DNA of 64,000 bases from Branchiostoma floridae (taxonomy: Eukaryota; Chordata; Leptocardii; Amphioxiformes; Branchiostomatidae): assembly GCF_000003815.2 (NCBI RefSeq), contig NC_049990.1, positions 12,546,715-12,610,714 of the forward strand, in the 5' to 3' direction. Position numbers and translations under genes: made by a program. Positions 56,101-64,000 of the stretch are shown here, piece by piece. Each line of letters starts with the position of its first letter. Within the stretch, counting starts at the first letter, position 1. The notes under the pieces are model-generated. The model was not told the origin of the DNA and ran no database searches. It saw nothing but the letters and a program-made list of their open reading frames with translations.

Positions 56101-59100
56101 CCGTTCTGAATGATGAAGACTTGTGGCAGGTCATCAGGGTCCATGGTGGGTGTGGAGACACAGTCCTGGGCAAACAGCTCCAGGTTGTTCAGCGGAGATT
56201 CAACGCTCAGGCCGTAGTAGAGACGGTCAGACGGCAACACCTGATCACATTAAAGCACACATTGGGCATGATACTGTACTAGCCTCTACCAGACTGACTA
56301 ACAGAGAGAATGATGTACCAGGACAGTTTTGCTACCAAAAGGATTGAACTGCCGCACAGCCATATGTAAAACTTAGCATGGCCTGACTCTCCTGGCCAAT
56401 TGTTCCCCTTTTGCCGAATTCTACCATCCACCCCGCCGTAGGAAGGCCTGGTGAAGGCTAGCATGATACATCGATAGAAGACCGTCTTCTTAGCACATCG
56501 AAAACGCATACACAAACACTATCCTTCTGATGAACATGAAGTCGTTATTTTAAATGGAGGAGACACTTGCGCACGACTAAGACTTAAATGAAGGATGGCA
56601 TATCAACACATACATACATATATACATACAGCACATCGATATACGCTCATGTCAGACCAGAATACAGTATACTTATACTTATACAGTATAGAAATGAGGT
56701 ATATTCTTACCCGTAGAGGGAAGTTAGCTGAGCTGTAGGTAGCGCTGAAGGCTGGAGACGTGAAAATGTTCATCTCAAAGACGAAACTGTTGTTCAGCGC
56801 ATCAATGAGTTTCACCCTGTGAGAAAAAAGATAAGAGTGGTCACTGCCACTGGCAGGTTATAAAAGATGGGAACATCGGGAGATCATTTTCAATAGGACA
56901 ATGAAAAATCATGTCTTTTGACCGACAACGCTAAGGCCCCAATTCCACTAAGGCTTAGGTCCCAATTGCACCGGTGCCCGTCAGGGTTGTAGCGCCGGAC
57001 GGGCTCCGAAGGCACAAATTTGTCCCGGCGGACTGCCGGATACCGGGGGTACCCCTCGGTGTTCCACACGGGTAGGTCACGGCGTCTATCTGTCACCGGG
57101 TCTATTCTAAGTCCGGTTTAAATTTAACCCGGTGCCCGGCCGGGCCCAAATATACCCTCGGATCTACGAAATTCGCAAAGGCGCCCTTTCGTAGCATGAT
57201 CGCAGCTCTGCTAACTGGTGGAAATGCAGGGGGTGTACTGAAGTTCACTGACTTACCGAGGGGAGGGGATGTTGTACAGGATTTCTCTTCCCTGTGAGAC
57301 CACATACTGACGGAGGAACTCACACTGGAACCGTTTGCGGAAGGGCGTGGCCCTGACGGCGCCATTCTCATACGTCACGTGGCTGCCGATGACCTCGTTG
57401 ATGTAGGTGAGTTTATCAGCTGACGAAGTCTAGGTGAATTGAAGTTAACATCAGTTTCAGGTCAAACGACTTGATGACGGATTGAGTTTATCCAACAGCA
57501 CATATGAAAAAGGAGGTGATGCGTGATGTATTTCAGTATTCGATGACAAGCGTATGCATTGAGACGACGAAGAACCCCTATCGACAATAAGGTAGGAAGT
57601 TAACATGATTCCAACATGCAACTGGCCTCTTAGACCACACTACTGGGCCCACATAGTAAGTAGCATGACCCTCGACAATCGGCATGACACACTTTATAAT
57701 ACACCTGCCTTTACTCCATGCTAGTAAACGTGAAGAGAAAATATGTGGCAAGTTATGCAGTATTAAGAATGGTTTTCCCCACAGAGCATATATGGCTCAA
57801 GCGCCACTTGAGGGATGTCTTTGTAGTTTTCGGTTACAGCTGCACCACTCTTTCGGGAGGGACGTAAAATGGGGGTTACAGCTGCACCACTCTTTCGGGA
57901 GGGACGTAAAATGGGGGTAGTAAAATGGGGGTCCCGTGTTCGTGGAGGTACCTCGAGCACGTCAAAGCACTAGCGTCAAAGCAAAGCACACTGTAAAATA
58001 TACCCTGCTGCTGAAACAGCAATATTCCTTGCTGCCCTATGTGCTACTAGGCATTAAAAGGGTCTGAACGAACGAAACTAAGGGCGCGGTCACAGAGGTA
58101 GTGCAATCGTCGTACGATTTTGATGCCATAGGATTTTCAAGCCGGCTCACGTCGGACAGAACCAACCACGGAGAAGGATCGAAAACAACCTTTTGAGTAC
58201 CAAGACAGATGAACTTTGCAAGACACGTACATGTCTGCCCTCCAAATGCCTGAAGCCAAAGGTAACGATCGCACGACGATCGCACGACCTATATGACCGC
58301 GCCCTAACTCACAACTGGGATGGTTCCGCACTCCTCCAGTCCGGTCTTCACCGTCACCTGTGTGGGGCTGACGGTGGCGCGGCAGGTGTCGTTCAGCAGG
58401 TGCATGTTCTCCACGTCCACACCTGGTAACGCCGCTCTGGGGAAGGACACCTGCATCTGTCCATTGTCACAAACCACGTTCACTTCCACCTCATCTATAA
58501 CACGATAAACAGTAAACAGTTTTTCTTTTATCCTTAACAGTCTTATTCGTTCACAATGTTTTACGAAGGACGTTATGTAGAATAATGTCTTTGGTTTTAG
58601 GCTTAGGTTCCAATTCCCAGCCCGGGGCCCGGTAGGGTAGCTTTCGGAAACGAAAAATAAGAAATGAAAGGCAACGAAAGACACAAAACGTAATAGTCAT
58701 GAGCATAATTTGTGTATATTCCTCGATAAACACTTTTAATTGTCCGTTTCCCAGCCGGGGCCCGATTTGGAAATATGACTTAGGCCTTACAGAGGCTGGG
58801 CATCAGCCATTAAAACGTTTCAGTAGCCTTTCTGTTACGCTAAAGTTGAGCTGTCGATTTATGCATTTACCATGCCATTCCTTTATGCTCATAGCTTCAC
58901 ATGCTCATAGCTTCCAAATTTCTCCATAAATAATAAAGTTCAACGTCTAAATAGAATGACCTGTCATCTGCATCCCGCTGATTTCTCCGTTCTCCTGGTC
59001 GTTCTCATCAAAAGAGGTGATAGTGAAGGTGTACTCCGTGTGAGCCCACAGACCCCACACGGTGGCCATCGTGCTGTTAGCGAAGGGCGGCGGGTGCAGG

Positions 59101-62100
59101 TCCTTGTGTGTGCCGCCTGTGCGCTGGTACCGGACCCGGTATCGGCTGATGGTCAGGTCGGTCGGTGCCGTCCAGGACATCGCGACGTAGTCCATCCCCA
59201 CATCCGTAAAAGTCAGGTCAGCGAGGGCTGGGAAAGGAGTTATACTGGCTCAAAGAAATGACCTGTCTCGTCTACTGGCCCAAATAAATTATCTTTGAAA
59301 TATGCATTATAAAAACATATGGAATGGTCCTCATCACCTGACTTATTTTTATAAACATGCAGTTATGTCTCCTACAACAAGTTCTCTGGTGTATAAAGAC
59401 GTATACTGTAAGTAAGTACTGCGCAGCGTTTGTACGTTAAAACATGTGCTCCATTGAGATGCATTGAGGATTGGCTAAATGGGTCGTGGCTTCTATCTAA
59501 TGCACGGTCCCCCGGTGGTTGGTTATACCCATCAAAGTAACCAAACGTTATATAATTACTGACGTAGACATTTCAAATAACACCCATCTTTGCTACAAAC
59601 AAGTACCAGCCAATGGCACGTCCTTACCTGCACATGACATACCGTCGCCCCTGTAGCCCGAGTTACAGGTGCATGCGAAACTGCCGTCTGTGTTGGTACA
59701 GAAGGCTTTGGAGCTGCAGTTGTGGATACCGGTCATACATACATCGATATCTGTGGAACAAACACATCATTCAATCAAAACTTCTTATGTAGATATTAAC
59801 TAAGCTTCGAAGTCTGAAATACGTACTGTCTACTTTAAAAACCTTGGAAACTTCCATACCGGTACAGTTGACACCGTCTCCGCTGTATCCTGAGTCACAA
59901 GCACAGGTGAAACTGCCAGGTGTGTTGGTACAGGAGGCATGAGGGCTACAGTTGTGGCTGCCATTTGCACATTCGTCGTTGTCTATAAGAACACATGCAT
60001 GCTTTATATCTCGCCTGAAACGCCTATATCTCAACAACTCATACAATATTGTACCCAAAATAAAGGATCTAGGAATGAACAGTACACTTCCATACTAGTG
60101 CAGTTTTGTTTTCTATTTGCCTGTACGACAGACGTAAACGATGTGGTACTGCACTCAAGTGGGTAACTTATTTATTTTGAGAGTGCCACATGGAAAGGAC
60201 ATACAGACACAAGGTAAAGGTAGCCCCATGCTCTTTTTGGGAGGCTGTAAGGACAGTATGTTGTTATCCACTGTCTCGGGCATGATATTGGAAAGCAGAG
60301 CCCGACCCACTCCTTCCGTCGCCTTTTACCGCCCAACCGAAGTCAGGTACCCATGTTTACACCTGAGTGGAGTGAGGAAGGTCGTGCAAAGTGCCTTTGG
60401 CAAGAGCACAAAATCGGTGACAGGACAGGATTCAAACCTGGGACACCTTGGTCCTGAGCCAAAAATTCTGCTGTTACACCACACCACACCACACGACATC
60501 ACAAAGTACTTGTAGCTTACCTGTACAGTTGAGACCGTCTCCGCTGTAGCCTGACTTACAAGCACAGGTAAAAGTGCCAGGTGTGTTGGTACAGGAGCCA
60601 CGAGGGCTGCAGTTGTGGGTGCCATTCGCACATTCGTCTTTGTCTATAAGAACACATGCAAATAGCACTTGACCTTCGTCTTCCCAACCCCTACCTACAT
60701 ACCAAATATCATAGTAGTCCATCAAGAGGTTCTCAAGTTATGATGACCACAAATATGCGGACACACAGACACACACACAAACACACACACAAACACACAC
60801 ACACACAGACACACTCAAAACTATACCTCCATTTTTTCATGGAGGTAACAAAACACCATACCAGTACAGGTAACACCGTCACCGCTATAGCCTGAGTCAC
60901 AAGCACATGTGAAACTGCCTTCTGTGTTGGTACAGGAGCCTTCGGGGCTGCAGTTGTGGGTACCATCCGCACATTCGTCATTATCTGTACAGGTAAACCA
61001 CAAGTAAGCTTTCCTGTCTAAGAATGTTCCTTAATAATATCATTGTAATATCACGAGTGGGCAAAATCATTTGTGTACCGAATCTTGTCCTCCAGAACAA
61101 TTATAAGCATCCTTCCATACCGGTACAGGTGACACCGTCTCCCGCGTAGCCTGAGTCACAAGCACAGGTGAAACTGCCAAGTGTGTTGGTACAGAAGCCT
61201 TCGGGGCTGCAGTTGTGGGTACCATCCGCACATTCGTCATTATCTGTACAGGTATAAACTACAAGTGAGCTTTCTTATCTTAGAATGTTCTTATAAGCTT
61301 AATAATGTCATCAATCACGAAAGGACACCATCATTTGTGAACTGAATCTTGTCATCCAGAACGTTAACAATTATAAGCATCCTTCCTTACCGGTACATGT
61401 GACACCGTCGCCCGCGTAGCCTGAGTTACAAGCACAGGTGAAACTGCCAGGTGTGTTGGTACAGGTGGCTTCAGAGTGGCAGTTGTGACTCCCATCTGCA
61501 CATTCATTGATGTCTGTATAAACACATGAACGTAGCTGTTGACCCTGTACTTTAAAACATTCTATGACGTTACTACATAAGGTCGTTTAACTTTAATTGA
61601 TTACTGTGAACTAATCTTAGTTAGCGCTGGGTAACTAAACCTGGTACGTGTAACTGTAAAGTTGTTTAGGTACAGGTCCGGACCTAAACATCCGGTACAG
61701 ATAGAGATAAATGTCCTGTAACGAACCATGTGTACCTATACTTGTGCCTAAAATCTGTTTAGATACACAGCTCTAAGCTTGGTTAACAAGAAGAGATGGA
61801 AAAATACACTGTCAGCTGTGTACATGTACTTTACACTACTTTCTATCATACAGAAACACGAATTTACGTCTGTTGACAAACTGTTCTAAGGATAAATCAT
61901 GATGGAAATACGCAGTCACATACCGTAACAGTAGGCACCATTTCAACTGTATCCTGTGTTACAAGTACAGGTGAAACTGCCGTCTGTGTTGGTACAGGAA
62001 GCTTGGGAGTGGCAGTTGTGGGCACCAGTCGTACATTCATTGATATCTGTATACAAACAAGTGACAATTAATCTTGATTCTTTACTTACTCACATAACGT

Positions 62101-63645
62101 TATATTGTATGACTCCTGTAACTCATACTAAAGAGGCGTACAAATAGGAGTGAAACGTAATTTGTAATTTCATAATTCTTTCCATTACATATCAGAATAT
62201 CATACCCAACGTCACAATCTTGTACTGTATAGTTCCTACAATGAGTTAAGGAATAATTGGACACTGAGATACCATAACAGTAGGCGCCATTCCCGGTGTA
62301 GCCTCGGTTACAAGCACAGGTGAAACTGCCGTATGCGTTGCTACAGGAGGCTCGGGAGTGGCAGTTGTGGGTACGTTCTGCACATTCATCGTCATCTATA
62401 GATATGAAATATGATATGATATGAAATATGATATAGATATGAGACATGAAAACCAACGGGATATTAAACCGGCAGCTCCACTGCAGTACCTTATACATCC
62501 ACTAGGAGGCTCATTATCGAACTTGAACCTCATTTTCCGACCATACCCACATACCAATATTGTAAAGATCCAGCCACAGCTTTTCGAGTTACAAACAAAC
62601 GGCACTGGAAACATTTGGGCGAAGGTAATAGCAAAGAATATGTGATGCATCTATAGATATGCAAGTTTAAGATTTAAGATTTGATGAAATTACAACAAGG
62701 CAATACAGAGGGCATTCGAGGCAGCATTTAAGGGTGTTCAATTTTATATGCGGCTTGATCGCGCGTACATAGCCTTACAATTTAAAATTTACAGTCATAA
62801 AACTGGTAGTTTACCTGTCTCACAGATGTATCCCCTGGTTTCGCCGCATGAGAGATCGTTCCAGTTGTTGCTGGGATCCAGAAGGCTTGCGCAGTCTTCG
62901 TTACCGTTAGAATCGTTCGGTTCACCATCGGCCCATTTCTTATACACTCCCAGCAATTGGCCGTCCGCAAACCTCCACGTGCCTATGGTATGATTATTTC
63001 ATATATTTCTGTTTAATATGATTATTTCTGTTGATACTATTATTTCACAAGTTTTCTGTTCATAGATTATTTCATAGATTTCTGCAGATATGATCATTCA
63101 TATGATTATTTTACAAGTTTTCTGTTCATAGATTGTTTCATGGATTTCTGCTGATATGATTTAATTTCATACGTTTCTGTTCAGTTCATTTTTGTTCATT
63201 TTCATATGAAGATTTCAAAGTCTGTTTGTTGATATTATTTCATATGTTTCTGTACAACATATGATTATTTTATATGTTTCTGCTGGATATGATTATCTCA
63301 TACACTCTTGTTTTGTACTTGCTGGATGGTTCTCATACTTTAGTTTTGTTGAATAGAATTAATAAAAAATGTAAAAAAATTAAAACAAACGGTCGCAAAC
63401 TATACTATTAGGCTCGCCCCTGAGGCGTCGCCAAAAACAACTCCACGTGCCTTCGCTGCTAGAGTCTGTCAGCCCGATCCAGCGCTCTGCGTCTGCCAGG
63501 CTGGCAATGAACGTGTTGATCTCCTCGCTTTTTGGCATGGCCAATCGTCCCGGCCAGCAGCTGTCACTAGCCTGGCTGTGTGTCTTGGCATCACCAAAAT
63601 CCCTGTAGCAAACTCCATCGGACTTACTATAGCCTGATGGGCATC
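53137..63645 (-). CDS. Cell-surface CTLD-EGF(8)-FN3-ZP transmembrane protein (5' partial)
   Basis: Type I membrane glycoprotein by architecture; partner unknown. Exons from the 5' side: 63451-63645, 62815-62982 (C-type lectin domain); 62273-62395, 61924-62046, 61391-61513, 61121-61243, 60862-60984, 60521-60643, 59860-59982, 59628-59750 (EGF repeats, each exactly 123 nt); 58961-59227 (FN3); 58313-58494, 57257-57429, 56711-56816, 56101-56240, 55494-55602, 54863-55052 (ZP domain); 53877-54050 (transmembrane); 53165-53137 (tail DNKAYQM, stop). Phases agree throughout, giving 904 codons in the window. ZP evidence: [49 protein letters not shown], and a furin-type ARRRRDA site. The transmembrane segment is about [23 protein letters not shown] exon 61924-62046 contains an in-frame TGA, and the lectin-domain intron appears to use a GC donor. 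Probably continues upstream with a signal peptide outside the window. Confidence 0.88.
53357..53689. repeat. MITE with CAGGGCT ends, GTTAT target duplication
   Basis: CAGGGCTTAAAATAC at 53357 and GTATTTCGAGCCCTG ending 53689. GTTAT flanks both sides (53352-53356 and 53690-53694). The interior repeats CCTGCAC/GTGCAGG blocks. Same family as 47997-48335. Lies in the last intron of the ZP gene. Confidence 0.8.
54093..54342. repeat. MITE with AGGTGGNATCTCACTGCA ends
   Basis: AGGTGGCATCTCACTGCA at 54093-54110 is mirrored by TGCAGTGAGATACCACCT ending 54342. An inner pair (GGGGCACTGGTGCGGCAC and its complement near 54273-54296) is also inverted. In the ZP gene intron next to the transmembrane exon. 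Confidence 0.8.
55170..55383. repeat. MITE-like element with CTCTTACGCAG ends
   Basis: ATTCTCTTACGCAG at 55170 is mirrored by CTGCGTAAGAGTAT ending at about 55383. An inner pair AGCCAATCAGA / TCTGATTGGCT is also inverted. In a ZP gene intron. Confidence 0.7.
56930..57135. repeat. Diverged MITE-like element
   Basis: CACCGGTGCCCG on the left and CCGGTGCCCGGCCGGGC on the right, with repeated CCGG blocks between. The ends resemble the TAGGCTTAGG family. Boundaries are uncertain. In a ZP gene intron. Confidence 0.35.
57829..57917 (+). repeat. Two-copy 43-bp tandem repeat
   Basis: The unit starting GGTTACAGCTGCACC and ending GGGACGTAAAATGGG occurs twice head to tail with essentially no differences. 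In a ZP gene intron. Confidence 0.9.
58081..58305. repeat. MITE with AGGGCGCGGTCA ends, next to a splice donor
   Basis: AGGGCGCGGTCACAGAGGT at 58081 is mirrored by ACCTATATGACCGCGCCCT ending 58305. Inner CGATCGTCG-type blocks are also paired. Total 225 bp. The right end lies 7 bp from the exon boundary at 58313, just beyond the GTGAGT donor. Confidence 0.8.
58596..58788. repeat. MITE of the TAGGCTTAGG family
   Basis: TTAGGCTTAGGTTCCAATTC at the left; GGAAATATGACTTAGGCCTTA at the right is its imperfect complement. The inner CCAGCCCGGGGCCCGG / CCAGCCGGGGCCCG blocks also pair. The same AACGAAAAATAAG core is found at 42490-42712. Confidence 0.65.
60205..60490 (-). repeat. tRNA-derived SINE
   Basis: On the minus strand: a tRNA-like head near 60480 with a B-box-like AGGTTTGAATCC, then TTGCCAAAGGCACTTTGC, CACTCCACTCAGGTGTAAA and GTACCTGACTTCGG blocks shared with the copy at 10725-10940. 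Inserted between EGF exons. Confidence 0.5.
60764..60818. repeat. (CA)n microsatellite
   Basis: About 50 bp of CA/AC repeats with AGA and AAA interruptions in an EGF intron. Confidence 0.95.
62815..63645 (-). other. C-type lectin-like domain with EPN and WND motifs
   Basis: Two exons (63451-63645 and 62815-62982). The N-terminal half has [25 protein letters not shown] and [12 protein letters not shown]; the C-terminal half has [19 protein letters not shown] and GYICE. The EPN and WND residues are those that coordinate calcium and mannose-type sugars in the family, so sugar binding is plausible; this is inferred. The domain is of the long form, with extra N-terminal cysteines. Confidence 0.88.
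62985..63300. repeat. Degenerate short tandem repeats in the lectin-domain intron
   Basis: Variants of ATGATTATTTCATATATTTCTG recur more than ten times, and the block TTTTACAAGTTTTCTGTTCATAGATT occurs about twice. They fill most of the intron between the two CTLD exons. Confidence 0.7.
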
Positions 63646-64000
63646 CTACGGAGAAACAACATTTCTGACTTAAGCTGACGTCTGTATCAAATCAAATTCA
63701 ATACCGGTAGCCATTTTCATGAAGTGACTTTAAGGGCCGGTTTACACGAGGCAACTGAAAAATGACTTGCCCGGAGGTGACAATGCGGCGCGCCGCAGCG
63801 CATTGTTTTCGTTTTTACACGGACAAAAAAGTGTCCTAGGATACGCGCCGCGCGTCGAACGTCATGGGACGTTTTATACCCCCCTCACATTAGGCGCGAT
63901 TCGATCGGACGACGAGTCTGTGAGCTCTAATTTACGAGGAGGCATGACCCTGATGCCGACGAAGAAATGGCAGAGTTCCCCCCTTCCCGTCAGGGTCATG
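63646..64000. other. Upstream intron of the ZP gene with part of a MITE
   Basis: No exon is visible. From about 63735 the sequence resembles an inverted-repeat element (GGCCGGTTTACACGAGGCAAC) with a palindrome GCGGCGCGCCGC, cut by the window end. Confidence 0.35.

Larger units (their letters stand above)
59628..62395 (-). other. Array of eight EGF exons, mostly calcium-binding type
   Basis: Eight exons of exactly 123 nt, all phase 1-1, so each can be gained, lost or skipped without frame change. Seven have the calcium-binding start D-x-(D/N)-E-C and the Asn in CxN-type positions; the last (59628-59750) has DIDVC. Repeats 60862-60984 and 61121-61243 are nearly identical over their first halves, as are their flanking introns, so they are a recent duplication. 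Confidence 0.93.

Noticed and set aside
58947-59261. Plus-strand frame of 101 codons opposite the FN3 exon
   Set aside because: The minus strand carries a clear FN3 domain with phase-matched splice sites; the plus frame has no similarity I recognise.

Overview
This is eukaryotic, intron-rich animal DNA, most likely from a cephalochordate (amphioxus, Branchiostoma-like). The evidence is compact genes with canonical GT-AG introns, chordate-type single-copy housekeeping genes, many short inverted-repeat elements and tRNA-derived SINEs in introns, and a modular CTLD/EGF/FN3/ZP surface protein of a kind common in lancelets. No prokaryotic, viral, CRISPR or functional structural-RNA genes were seen.

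Layout: (1) 1-8541 (+), the 3' part of a type IV collagen gene: 13 Gly-X-Y exons, then four exons holding the C-terminal end of the helix and the NC1 domain, closest to the alpha2 class. Its 3' UTR runs to about 9.93 kb. (2) 11326-17347 (-), a complete SEH1 nucleoporin/GATOR2 gene in 12 exons (367 aa). (3) 17706-30047 (+), a complete ELP2 (Elongator subunit 2) gene in 20 exons (830 aa), head to head with SEH1 across 358 bp. (4) 31480-44236 (-), a complete TMCO3 gene (cation:proton antiporter-type membrane protein with an N-terminal coiled coil) in 10 exons, plus an in-phase 99-nt candidate cassette exon. (5) 44435-44560 (-), a 41-codon membrane microprotein ORF just upstream of TMCO3, possibly on the same transcript. 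(6) 45952-51200 (+), a complete DCN1-like (DCUN1D1/2) gene in 7 exons (257 aa), divergent from TMCO3. (7) 53137-63645 (-), the 3' part of a surface protein: C-type lectin domain, eight EGF repeats, FN3 domain, ZP domain, transmembrane segment and short tail.

The genes do not form one pathway. SEH1, ELP2 and DCUN1D are housekeeping factors (nuclear pore and nutrient signalling, tRNA wobble modification, cullin neddylation). Collagen IV and the ZP protein are extracellular or cell-surface. The pairing COL4A2 - TMCO3 - DCUN1D2 matches human 13q34, where TMCO3 and DCUN1D2 are also head to head, so this looks like very old microsynteny.

Most intronic and intergenic sequence is repetitive: MITE-like inverted-repeat elements (several with target-site duplications), a tRNA-SINE family, tandem duplications and microsatellites. 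The points most worth checking are the microprotein upstream of TMCO3, the TMCO3 cassette exon, a minisatellite that supplies an ELP2 splice acceptor, an in-frame stop in one EGF exon, and an apparent GC-AG intron with duplicated ends in the lectin domain. All exon boundaries were read by eye from splice signals, phase and family homology; no alignment was run.
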